Shown one piece after another: positions 16,069 to 24,186 of a stretch of DNA of 30,486 bases. The notes beneath the pieces were generated by a model that ran no database searches, was not told where the DNA came from, and saw nothing but the letters and a program-made list of their open reading frames with translations. The position numbers were made by a program, and so were the translations under genes. How positions within the stretch are numbered: the stretch's first letter is position 1; each line of letters opens with the position of its first letter. Source of the DNA: JBMYTN01 sp049604415 (GTDB lineage: Bacteria > Pseudomonadota > Alphaproteobacteria > Rhodospirillales > Rhodospirillaceae); contig JBMYTN010000049.1 in the NCBI GenBank assembly GCA_049604415.1, positions 1 to 30,486 on the forward strand, read 5' to 3'.

Positions 16069-19062
16069 ATGACCGCCTCCGCCCCCCAAAGCCTGCCGGA
16101 TTGGATCCGAGACAGCCTGACCGGCCCGATGACGGCACGCCCATCTGCGCCGATGGGGTCGGCCGCCAAACCGGCCCTGCCGCTGGAGGGTCTGTTCGCC
16201 GATCTGGCGCAGGCGGCTTGGGAACGGCTGCCGGAAACCATTTGTCAGCATGCGGATTGGCAGGCCAGCGCCCATGCGGATGTGCAAACAGCGCTGGTCA
16301 AGCGGCTGGGCGATTTGTTCCGTCCAGTGCTGTCGGAAAATCTGACCGTCTGTCGCCAAGCTTGGACCGCCCATAATGTCAGCGGCGATCTGGATGCGCT
16401 CTGGTTACAAGCCATGCGCGGAACGTCCTGGACCAAAAGCGGCTGGGCCAAGTTGTTCGCCCTGCGCCTGGAAATGCCGCGCCTGCTGCATCTGGTCCTG
16501 AGCCAATGGCAGGGCGCGGTGATCGATTTGGTCACCGCCTATGGCGCGGACCGCAGCGCCCTGGCCGACGCCCTGTGTGGCGGTGTCGATCCGGGACCCT
16601 GCATTGGATTGACCTGGGGCTTATCCGATCCCCATGGCCATGGCCGTGGCGTGGCGCTGCTTAGCCTGCGCGATTATCCAGACGGACTGGTCTATAAGCC
16701 GCGCCCCATGGCGCTGGATGCGGCCATGGCCGGTGTGATCGGGCTTCTGAATGGGGATCCGAACGCCCCGACCCACCTGAAAATGCCCGCCGTCCTGGAT
16801 CGAGGGGCCTATGGCTGGGCCGAGCGGATCCAGCCCCGACCCTGCAACGGGTCCGAAGATATCCCGCTGTTTTACCGCCGCGCCGGGGCCTTGCTGGCCC
16901 TACTGCATTCCTTGCGGGCCACCGACTTCCACGCCGAAAACATCATTGCCGAAGCCGCCACCCCGGTCTCCGTGGATTTGGAAACCCTGTGGCATCCGCT
17001 GCTCTCGGGCGTCCAGACCGGGGACGCCGCCCGGGGGGCATCCGGAGAGCTGGACAGCAAGGTCCGCCGAGCCATCAGTCGTTCCCTGCCAGCGACCCAT
17101 TATCTTTCGGTGGCCTGGAACAAGGCCCCTGATGCGGGTGGCGTCGGCGGCTTGGATGGCCTGAAAACCAACGAGCTGGTCGAAAACGGCGTCTCCGGCA
17201 CCCATTTGCCGCGCCTGGCCGATGGTCAAATCATCGATCCGTCGGACCATGTCGACACTATTTTGGAGGGCTTTCGCGCCTACAGCGCCTTCCTGGCCGC
17301 CCATCCCGCCCTGGCCCCCGCCCCAGAGGATCCCGACGGACCGCCCCAAGCCCTGCGCGGGTTGCCTGCCCGCATGTTGGTCCGCCATACCGGCAGCTAT
17401 TTGGCCCGGCTGGACGAGATCAGCCGCCCCTTGGCCCTGGTCAGCCCGGAGGCGTTTGGCACCGCTTTGGCCGCCCCCTTTCCGGATCGGGCCTTTGATC
17501 CCACCGCTCCAGCGGCCCCGGCTTTGTGGCAAGCCGAACAAAAGGCCCTGCGACGAATGGATGTCCCGGCCTTTTACTGGCGGATCGGCCAGCCGGACGC
17601 TGGCATTCGCGAAGCCGATGGAACCGCGATCCCGGAGCTGACGCCGATGGTCGAAACTGGTCGGTCCGGTCCCGGGGATCGCCTGGACCCGGAGGGTGCC
17701 GCCCGCGTGGCAAGGGCGGTTTTATCGCTGCGCTTTGAAAAGCCGATCACCAACCTAGGCGGCCCAGCTTTGACCTCTGGACCTGCCGCATCTCTGGATC
17801 CCGCCGCTGCGCTGGAGGCCGCCGAGCAGATTGGCGCGGCCTTGGAAGCGGTCGCCTTGCGGTCCGGCTCTGGATCAGAGGCGCGGGCCGATTGGGTCGG
17901 CATCATCCTGCGCGGTAAAGGGGCCGATGTCGGCATGCCGGAACTGGAGCTGTATACGGGCTTGCCGGGCGTTCTTTGGTTCCTGTCGGCCTTGGCGCAA
18001 CGCACCGGCGCATCCCGCTGGCAAGACCTCCTCAATGCCGGTTTGCGGCGCTTGGAAGACCGGCTTCAACCGCAAAAGTCCAACCCAATTATGGGCTCCT
18101 TGGGCGCATTTAATGGTGCGCCGGGCTTGGCCTGGGCCTTGCTGGTGATCACGCAAGACAGCGCCCATGGCGCGGGCTTGATCGAGACGGATGTGGCAGC
18201 GCGCTGGCGGCGCTGGGCTCTTGATTTGCTGCTGCATCTGCCCGCCGCCGCCGTGGCCCATGATCGGGATCAGGATCTGATCGGTGGGACCCCTGGCGCG
18301 ATCCTGGTCCTGCTCCATGCCGCTAACCAAACCCCAGACCGTGCCCGAGCCTTGCGGGCCAAGGCCTGCGAACTGGGCGAGGCCTTCTTGGCCGCGCGGC
18401 GCGATCATGGCCTGTGGAGCCGGCCCGACGGACCGGTCCTGACCGGGCTGTCCCATGGCATGGCAGGCGTGGCTCTGGCCTTTGCCCAGTTGCATGCGGT
18501 TGACCCCCGGCCCGAATTCGCCGCCGCCAAAGACGCCTGTTTGGCCTTTGAGCGGGCACAGTTTAACCAGAAGGCTCCGGGCTGGCCGGATTTAAGGTCC
18601 ATGGGGGATAACGCGGCCCCCAGCTATCCGGCGCAATGGTGCCATGGGGCGGGGGGCATTGCGCTGTCTCGCCTCGCCCTGTCCGCACTGGATCCCGGCG
18701 ATGACCTGTTGCACCGGGAAGCGGTCATTGGTGCGGATCTGACCGCCGCTTTGCTGCCCGGCCATGTGGATGACCTGTGCTGTGGCACGGCAGGGCGCAG
18801 CTTGATCCTGCTGCACGCCGCGAAGATGCTCGAGTCGCCACAGTATGAGGTGGCTGGGCGGCAGGCTCTGGGCTGGCTGCGCGCCTTGGCCGCACAAAAT
18901 GGTGCTTATCGGCTGCAATTCGGGCAAGTGGGCGAAGCCCCCGGTCTGATGAAGGGTGTGAGTGGATTAGGCTTGGCTTTTCTGAGCTTTGCGCAGCCCA
19001 TCGAACCCATTGCCCTCCCTTTGCTTCCTGGAATTTTAACGCCAACTCCTTCTGCATCATAA
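16069..19062 (+). CDS. lanM: Class II lanthipeptide synthetase LanM (three-Cys zinc type)
   Basis: 997 residues, normal for LanM. The N-terminal two thirds are the DUF4135 dehydratase, which phosphorylates and eliminates Ser/Thr of a precursor: LVYKPRPMALD (Lys210), RATDFHAENIIA (Asp286, His288) and SVDLETLWHP (Asp303, Glu305). The C-terminal LanC-like cyclase starts near residue 620 (ELELYTGLPGVLWFLSALAQ). It has DLIGGTPG (Asp736), the catalytic His796 in GLSHGMAGV, and zinc ligands Cys858 (WCHGAGG) and Cys904-Cys905 (LCCGTAG). The last motif is Cys-Cys-Gly instead of the usual Cys-His-Gly, as in ProcM-type enzymes known for relaxed substrate choice. The ribosome site is weak. Two multi-core precursors follow on the same strand. 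Confidence 0.93.
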   Translation: MTASAPQSLPDWIRDSLTGPMTARPSAPMGSAAKPALPLEGLFADLAQAAWERLPETICQHADWQASAHADVQTALVKRLGDLFRPVLSENLTVCRQAWTAHNVSGDLDALWLQAMRGTSWTKSGWAKLFALRLEMPRLLHLVLSQWQGAVIDLVTAYGADRSALADALCGGVDPGPCIGLTWGLSDPHGHGRGVALLSLRDYPDGLVYKPRPMALDAAMAGVIGLLNGDPNAPTHLKMPAVLDRGAYGWAERIQPRPCNGSEDIPLFYRRAGALLALLHSLRATDFHAENIIAEAATPVSVDLETLWHPLLSGVQTGDAARGASGELDSKVRRAISRSLPATHYLSVAWNKAPDAGGVGGLDGLKTNELVENGVSGTHLPRLADGQIIDPSDHVDTILEGFRAYSAFLAAHPALAPAPEDPDGPPQALRGLPARMLVRHTGSYLARLDEISRPLALVSPEAFGTALAAPFPDRAFDPTAPAAPALWQAEQKALRRMDVPAFYWRIGQPDAGIREADGTAIPELTPMVETGRSGPGDRLDPEGAARVARAVLSLRFEKPITNLGGPALTSGPAASLDPAAALEAAEQIGAALEAVALRSGSGSEARADWVGIILRGKGADVGMPELELYTGLPGVLWFLSALAQRTGASRWQDLLNAGLRRLEDRLQPQKSNPIMGSLGAFNGAPGLAWALLVITQDSAHGAGLIETDVAARWRRWALDLLLHLPAAAVAHDRDQDLIGGTPGAILVLLHAANQTPDRARALRAKACELGEAFLAARRDHGLWSRPDGPVLTGLSHGMAGVALAFAQLHAVDPRPEFAAAKDACLAFERAQFNQKAPGWPDLRSMGDNAAPSYPAQWCHGAGGIALSRLALSALDPGDDLLHREAVIGADLTAALLPGHVDDLCCGTAGRSLILLHAAKMLESPQYEVAGRQALGWLRALAAQNGAYRLQFGQVGEAPGLMKGVSGLGLAFLSFAQPIEPIALPLLPGILTPTPSAS

Positions 19063-19090
19063 ATTGTGCTTCGAAAACTGTAACCCCCCT

Positions 19091-19220
19091 CACCATTGGG
19101 TTGATGTTCCTTGGCACATTTGAGATGCTCTGGATGAGCCGTTCGGCTGTCCCTAATCGACCTTCCACGTTTCTCCCCAAGGATCCAGTCCAATGGATCC
19201 TCAAAACCGAGGATGCGTTT
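19091..19220 (+). promoter_or_regulatory. Duplicated leader region, copy 1, with hairpin and RBS
   Basis: This 130-bp block before precursor 1 recurs before precursor 2 (20871-20999). Shared parts are CACCATTGGGTTGATGTTC (18 of 19 bases), a CCTTCCNCGTTTCYCCCC tract, a 22-nt hairpin at 19180-19201 (arms AGGATCC/GGATCCT), and AAACCGAGGATG carrying the GAGG ribosome site at 19209-19212. The hairpin ends 20 bases before the ATG in both copies. Promoter elements could not be placed confidently. Confidence 0.6.
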
Positions 19221-20000
19221 ATGACCTCTCCCGCCTCTGAACCAATGTCTGCCTTGTCTGAAGACCTGCTGGCTTTGGCCGGTGCCGCTGACTTTAGCGA
19301 TCTGGCTGCACCTGCCTCTGAAGCGGCTCCGGCGGAGGGCGCGGTCAGCGCCTCTGAGATTCTAGTGACCATGCCGCCCAGGTGCTATTACGGCCAAAAG
19401 GCGAGTGGATCTGAAAATGCAATCTCAATGCCGCCCAGTTGCTTTTATGGTCCGGAAGCCAGTGGCTCGGCCTTCACCATGACCCTGCAGCCCCAATGCC
19501 ATTATGGATCTCAAGCCTCCGGGTCTGAGATGCTCGTGACCATGCCGCCCATGTGCTACTACGGCCAGCAGGCGTCCGGCTCCGAGATCCTCGTGACCAT
19601 GCCGCCCATGTGCTTTATCGGCCAACAAGCGTCCGGCTCCGAGAACTTCGTGACCTTGCCGCCCATGTGCAATTACGGTCAGCAGGCCAATGGCTCTGAA
19701 AACGCTTATTCTTTCTCTGTTTACTGCAGGTCCGCTCCGGCGCAGGCCAGCGCGTCCGAAGATGCTATAACCAACTGGACGGGCTGCTTCCCGGCACCAG
19801 AAACTACGACCGAAGCCGCATCCGAAGGGACCATAACCATGTGGATGTCCTGCTTCCCGGCACCGGAAACCACGACCGAGGCGGCGTCCGAAGGGACCAT
19901 TACCCTATGGCCGTCCTGCTTCACGGCACCGGAAATCACTGCCAAAGCGGCGAGTGAGGTCACCACCACCATGCCGCCGTCTTGCTATAGCACCATGTGA
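19221..20000 (+). CDS. Multi-core lanthipeptide precursor 1 (11 core repeats)
   Basis: 259 residues. The ATG at 19221 lies eight bases after GAGG. A leader of about 40 residues (MTSPASEPM, then LSEDLLALAGAADFSDL, probably helical) is followed by 11 repeats of 19-22 residues, most opening ASGSE or AASE. All 11 Cys of the protein are in the repeats (55, 74, 93, 112, 131, 150, 169, 189, 211, 233, 255), and each has Ser or Thr exactly five residues before it (e.g. TMPPMC, SFSVYC, TNWTGC). This is the arrangement expected for one (methyl)lanthionine ring per repeat made by the adjacent LanM. Repeats 1-6 are of MPP type; repeats 8-10 are of a W/FPAPETTTE type. No double-Gly leader end is seen. No homologue is recognised; function is inferred from context and pattern. 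Confidence 0.8.
   Translation: MTSPASEPMSALSEDLLALAGAADFSDLAAPASEAAPAEGAVSASEILVTMPPRCYYGQKASGSENAISMPPSCFYGPEASGSAFTMTLQPQCHYGSQASGSEMLVTMPPMCYYGQQASGSEILVTMPPMCFIGQQASGSENFVTLPPMCNYGQQANGSENAYSFSVYCRSAPAQASASEDAITNWTGCFPAPETTTEAASEGTITMWMSCFPAPETTTEAASEGTITLWPSCFTAPEITAKAASEVTTTMPPSCYSTM
19341..19997 (+). repeat. Tandem core repeats in precursor 1
   Basis: Eleven in-frame units of 57-66 bp. Cys-to-Cys distance is 19 residues for the first seven, then 20, then 22 three times. Units 4 and 5 are nearly identical in DNA as well (GTGACCATGCCGCCCATGTG), showing recent duplication or gene conversion, also with units of the second precursor. Confidence 0.85.
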
Positions 20001-20884
20001 TCCCCTTGATCGCTGAAGTGACGGATCTGGAGGCGGCCCATAAAGCCGCCTCCACTCTTTTGCAGACCGCCTCAGAGGTCGAGATCCAGCGGTTCTTCCC
20101 CAATGGTTGGGAGCAGATGGCTGGTTTTCGCTGGTGGATAGCGCCAGAGCAAGGTTTTATGGTGGCTTTGCCGGTGCTCTTGAACCCGGATAACCCCAAG
20201 CATTTTCTCATTGGCTTCACGGCACCAGACCACCGGCGCAGCGGGGTCTGTCGGGCGCTGATGAACAGGATTGAAGCGACCCTGATCGCCGAAGGCCAAA
20301 GCGGGATTTTCACGGCGCGGACCAACAGCCTTGTGCCCTCCGGAGGCCACGCCCTGACCGCCCTTGGCTTCACGGAAGGTTCCGCGATGGTCGAGATGGA
20401 AGGTCCATCGAAAGCCTATCCGGAGCCCGACGAAAAAGACGGCATCCGCTATCAGATGTATCAAGGCGGTGATGAGGCGCTGAATGCGGAAATCGCGGCC
20501 CTGGAAGCCCGGCTCTATGCGGTGGATGCCCGCAGCATGGTGGCCTTGAACAGCGTCGACCCAGCGCGGTTTTCAGATCCCAACCGGTTTTTGATCCTGG
20601 CCTTTGACGCCGATAACCGCTTGATCGGCGAGGCCGAAGGGGTCATCGACCCAGCCTTTGCCACCCGTTTGGGCGTTGCGCGCAGCCATTGGGGCAAAGG
20701 CGTGGCCGATGAGCTGTCCAATAGGGTGATTGGTCGCTTTGCTGCCCTGGGCATTCCGGTCTTTCGCTCCATGGTGCGGGAGACCAACCATGCCTCGATC
20801 CGGATGCAAAAGCGGGTTGGCCTGACAGTGGTTTCCCGGATGCCCGAGTGGACCAAGCCCTTGGGCAGCGCACCAATGGGTTGA
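19997..20884 (+). CDS. Tandem-domain GNAT acetyltransferase
   Basis: 295 residues. The GTG start overlaps the precursor stop (GTGA), so translation is coupled. Two GNAT domains are visible. The first has an acetyl-CoA loop DHRRSGVCRALMNRIEATL (residues 78-96) and GGHALTALGF. The second has ARSHWGKGVADELSNRVIG (228-246) and RETNHASIRMQKRVGL (261-276), the usual motif A and B pairs. It sits between the two precursor genes, so it may acetylate the peptide N-terminus or a Lys after leader removal, or act as self-protection. The acetyl acceptor is not known. Its last bases are part of the duplicated leader of precursor 2. Confidence 0.82.
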   Translation: MIPLIAEVTDLEAAHKAASTLLQTASEVEIQRFFPNGWEQMAGFRWWIAPEQGFMVALPVLLNPDNPKHFLIGFTAPDHRRSGVCRALMNRIEATLIAEGQSGIFTARTNSLVPSGGHALTALGFTEGSAMVEMEGPSKAYPEPDEKDGIRYQMYQGGDEALNAEIAALEARLYAVDARSMVALNSVDPARFSDPNRFLILAFDADNRLIGEAEGVIDPAFATRLGVARSHWGKGVADELSNRVIGRFAALGIPVFRSMVRETNHASIRMQKRVGLTVVSRMPEWTKPLGSAPMG

Positions 20885-20999
20885 TGTTCTAAGACGGTTT
20901 TGCGAAGCTATGGGTGAGGCGTGTGGCTCACGCCTTCTGACCTTCCCCGTTTCCCCCCGGGACCCGGTGCATCGGCTCCCCTAAACCGAGGATGTGGTT
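20871..20999 (+). promoter_or_regulatory. Duplicated leader region, copy 2, with hairpin and RBS
   Basis: Second copy of the block at 19091-19220, starting inside the GNAT gene end (CACCAATGGGTTGATGTTC). The hairpin lies at 20959-20980, again 22 nt, with GGGA/TCCC outer pairs and inner CCGG/TCGG pairing around one C-C mismatch. Several pairs differ from copy 1 on both sides, a sign of selection on structure. GAGG at 20988-20991 is eight bases before the ATG. Confidence 0.6.
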
Positions 21000-21470
21000 A
21001 TGACCTCCCCTTCCCCTAAACTTGCAACTGGTCTGTCTGACGATCTGATGGCTTTGGTGGGTGCTGCGTCCTTGGACGCCAACAAGACCGAGGCACGTCC
21101 TGCCCAGGAAACCATCGCCGCCTCGGAACTCGGCTATACCTTGACGGCGACGTGCTTTCTCCGCATTCAGGCGTCCGGTTCAGAGATGCTCGTGACAATG
21201 CCGCCCATGTGTTACTACGGCCAACAGGCCTCCGGGTCCGAAGCGGCGATCACCGTGATGGGGTATTATTGCTCCGAGGGGACTGAGGCCTCCGCTTCAG
21301 AGATGCTCATGACCTTGCCGCCCATGTGCTACATCGGTTCCCCGGCCTCTGGATCCGAAGCATCGCTGACCTTCAATTTTTATTATTGCTCGGAAAGCGC
21401 AGAGGCTTCTGGGTCCGAGATGCTCGTGACCATGCCACCCATGTGCTACTACGGTGGTCCGAGCGCTTAG
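21000..21470 (+). CDS. Multi-core lanthipeptide precursor 2 (6 core repeats)
   Basis: 156 residues from the ATG at 21000 (a GTG at 20994 is in frame but closer to the ribosome site). The leader begins MTSPSP and has LSDDLMALVGAASLDAN, parallel to LSEDLLALAGAADFSDL of precursor 1. Six repeats follow, with Cys at 52, 71, 91, 110, 130 and 149 and none elsewhere. Units 1, 2, 4 and 6 have Thr five residues before Cys (e.g. TMPPMC). Units 3 and 5 have it six before (TVMGYYC, TFNFYYC). The two ring sizes therefore nearly alternate. It is the last gene before a strong terminator at 21551. Confidence 0.8.
   Translation: MTSPSPKLATGLSDDLMALVGAASLDANKTEARPAQETIAASELGYTLTATCFLRIQASGSEMLVTMPPMCYYGQQASGSEAAITVMGYYCSEGTEASASEMLMTLPPMCYIGSPASGSEASLTFNFYYCSESAEASGSEMLVTMPPMCYYGGPSA
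21120..21467 (+). repeat. Tandem core repeats in precursor 2
   Basis: Six units of 57-60 bp, each opening with ASE, ASGSE or ASASE. The units carrying TMPPMCYYG are close to units 4 and 5 of precursor 1 in DNA as well as protein. Confidence 0.85.
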
Positions 21471-21550
21471 GTGACAGTGGCATCCTCCGGGAGGATTCTG
21501 CCTCTGGCAGGCCCCTGAACGCGGTCGATTTCACAAATTCCACGACGATG

Positions 21551-21577
21551 AAGGCGGCGCACTGCGCCGCCTTTTCT
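21551..21577 (+). terminator. Intrinsic terminator after the lanthipeptide cluster
   Basis: GGCGGCGC (21553-21560) pairs with GCGCCGCC (21564-21571) around ACT, with flanking AA/TT pairs and a TTTTCTT tail. Two smaller hairpins (ATCCTCC/GGAGGAT at 21482-21496 and CTGCC/GGCAG just after) lie upstream. The CRISPR array begins 35 bp further on. Confidence 0.85.
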
Positions 21578-21612
21578 TATCGCGGCAACGCTCTCGTACC
21601 CCAAAATTGGCT

Positions 21613-24162
21613 GCCGTGGTTTCCCTGCCGATTTCCCTTTGGTAGGCTGGGAGCTGCTGCCGGAGCGGAAGTTTTGGCGCCGTGGTTTCCCTGCCGATTT
21701 CCCTTTGGTAGGCTGCGACCCGGTCGCACCAGTCGGTCATGGCAGCCGTGGTTTCCCTGCCGATTTCCCTTTGGTAGGCTCGGACAGGGACCTAAGCGAT
21801 GCCTGATCTCGCCGTGGTTTGCCTGCCGATTTCCCTTTGGTAGGCTGAATTCCGTTAATCCCATGCCTGATTTTGGGCCGTGGTTTCCCTGCCGATTTCC
21901 CTTTGGTAGGCTTACCCGGCCCCTGTTGTGACCGGCACCATCGGCCGTGGTTTCCCTGCCGATTTCCCTTTGGTAGGCTGGGAATGGCGCGCTATTCCGC
22001 TGTAATGGAGCCGTGGTTTCCCTGCCGATTTCCCTTTGGTAGGCTTTGCTGGGCGGCGATGAACGGGCGCGCGGTGCCGTGGTTTCCCTGCCGATTTCCC
22101 TTTGGTAGGCTTTTCCGGAATCACTTTTGTGAAACTCGTGCGCCGTGGTTTCCCTGCCGATTTCCCTTTGGTAGGCTTGCGGTATGGTACGCTACCCATC
22201 TTTTTAAGCCGTGGTTTCCCTGCCGATTTCCCTTTGGTAGGCTGGATCTTTGGTTCTCCCATCCCAGACCAGAGCCGTGGTTTCCCTGCCGATTTCCCTT
22301 TGGTAGGCTACTAGCCTTTGTCGTCTCCACCTCTTGCAGGCCGTGGTTTCCCTGCCGATTTCCCTTTGGTAGGCTCACTTTACACCAAGTTGGACCGATT
22401 TAGGGGCCGTGGTTTCCCTGCCGATTTCCCTTTGGTAGGCTAAGGGTATTTCGGCCCCACTTATAATGTAGGCCGTGGTTTCCCTGCCGATTTCCCTTTG
22501 GTAGGCTGCCTGGGAGTGGCTCAAATTCAACCCGGAAGCCGTGGTTTCCCTGCCGATTTCCCTTTGGTAGGCTACCTTGACCATACCATCCGCTACGAAC
22601 TCGGCCGTGGTTTCCCTGCCGATTTCCCTTTGGTAGGCTCGCCGCGCTCGCCCACAAGAAAGTCTTCGGGGGCCGTGGTTTCCCTGCCGATTTCCCTTTG
22701 GTAGGCTCCGCTATCTGTCGGTGTGTTCGGGCATCGAGCCGTGGTTTCCCTGCCGATTTCCCTTTGGTAGGCTTGGGTTTACTGAGCGACCAACTGAACA
22801 CCAGCCGTGGTTTCCCTGCCGATTTCCCTTTGGTAGGCTTACGCTGACGGCGATGGAATCGGCTGCGGTGCCGTGGTTTCCCTGCCGATTTCCCTTTGGT
22901 AGGCTTGGTTGCCTGATGATCCCACGCGCGGACCATGCCGTGGTTTCCCTGCCGATTTCCCTTTGGTAGGCTAAACCGGCTTGGCATGGGATGCTCTGGG
23001 GGGCCGTGGTTTCCCTGCCGATTTCCCTTTGGTAGGCTCGGGCTGCAGGACAAAAGGCGTTCTTTGAAGCCGTGGTTTCCCTGCCGATTTCCCTTTGGTA
23101 GGCTATTGACCATCGAGGTCGATGGCTACGCCGCGCCGTGGTTTCCCTGCCGATTTCCCTTTGGTAGGCTAAATCCTGGGGGCCGCGCACCTCTAAGGTT
23201 GCCGTGGTTTCCCTGCCGATTTCCCTTTGGTAGGCTAGGGCATACCCCTGGTCGTTCAGCTTCACGGCCGTGGTTTCCCTGCCGATTTCCCTTTGGTAGG
23301 CTGTCGTAGGTCTCAGGATGCTCATGCCCAGTGCCGTGGTTTCCCTGCCGATTTCCCTTTGGTAGGCTGGCCCCTTCGGCTTCCGCAGCAGAAGCCCCGC
23401 GCCGTGGTTTCCCTGCCGATTTCCCTTTGGTAGGCTAAGGCCTGGCGGCGCAGGGGATTTCGCAGCGCCGTGGTTTCCCTGCCGATTTCCCTTTGGTAGG
23501 CTTTCGGTTCACGCAAGATCAGTATAAACAGCGCCGTGGTTTCCCTGCCGATTTCCCTTTGGTAGGCTGCCCCACCCCACGATAGAAACGTGAAGGACGC
23601 CGTGGTTTCCCTGCCGATTTCCCTTTGGTAGGCTTTGGTTGGAGGACTAAAGGGCAGGAGGTGAGCCGTGGTTTCCCTGCCGATTTCCCTTTGGTAGGCT
23701 AGAACTGCTCTTGTTTGGTCAGAAAGTTGAGCCGTGGTTTCCCTGCCGATTTCCCTTTGGTAGGCTTGAAAGCCGGTCTGGCCGATGACGAGCTTTGCCG
23801 TGGTTTCCCTGCCGATTTCCCTTTGGTAGGCTTGTCCAGCAAGGTCATGCCGCGAAACTCGTGCCGTGGTTTCCCTGCCGATTTCCCTTTGGTAGGCTTC
23901 AGTGACCAAATCACGGGCCACGCGGGTGGCCGTGGTTTCCCTGCCGATTTCCCTTTGGTAGGCTCCAGGCTATTCCTATAGCAACCAAGATCGTGCCGTG
24001 GTTTCCCTGCCGATTTCCCTTTGGTAGGCTAGCGCTGCGCTCGCAGCGGGCCCGGGTGGTGCCGTGGTTTCCCTGCCGATTTCCCTTTGGTAGGCTACAC
24101 GTCGCCCTCTACCACCTCATCAAAGAGCCGTGGTTTCCCTGCCGATTTCCCTTTGGTAGGCT
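21613..24162 (+). CRISPR. Type II-C CRISPR array, 39 repeats, 38 spacers
   Basis: 36-bp repeats starting GCCGTGGTTTCCCTG and ending CCCTTTGGTAGGCT, separated by spacers of 30 bp, except four of 31, 32, 31 and 32 bp (before repeats 6, 17, 21 and 28). By eye, only repeat 4 (21811) shows a change (C to G at position 11). Pairing with the tracrRNA shows that the array is read on the plus strand, opposite to the cas genes. Each repeat ends in TG-G-TAGGCT, an extended -10-like element, with TTTCCC 17 bp upstream as a possible -35, as in Neisseria II-C arrays where every repeat carries a promoter. No duplicate spacers were noticed. Confidence 0.98.
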
Positions 24163-24186
24163 AGACCCTCAGTAACCTTCTGTTTT

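Noticed and set aside
19111..19129. TGGCAC followed by GCT, resembling a sigma-54 promoter before precursor 1
   Set aside because: The spacing between GG and GC is two bases too long and the motif is not kept in the duplicated leader of precursor 2.
21613..24175. Long open frames on both strands with repeating WFPCRFPFGRL-like or LPKGNRQGNHG-like peptides
   Set aside because: Repeat plus spacer is usually 66 bp, a multiple of three, so CRISPR units keep frames open by chance. They are not genes.
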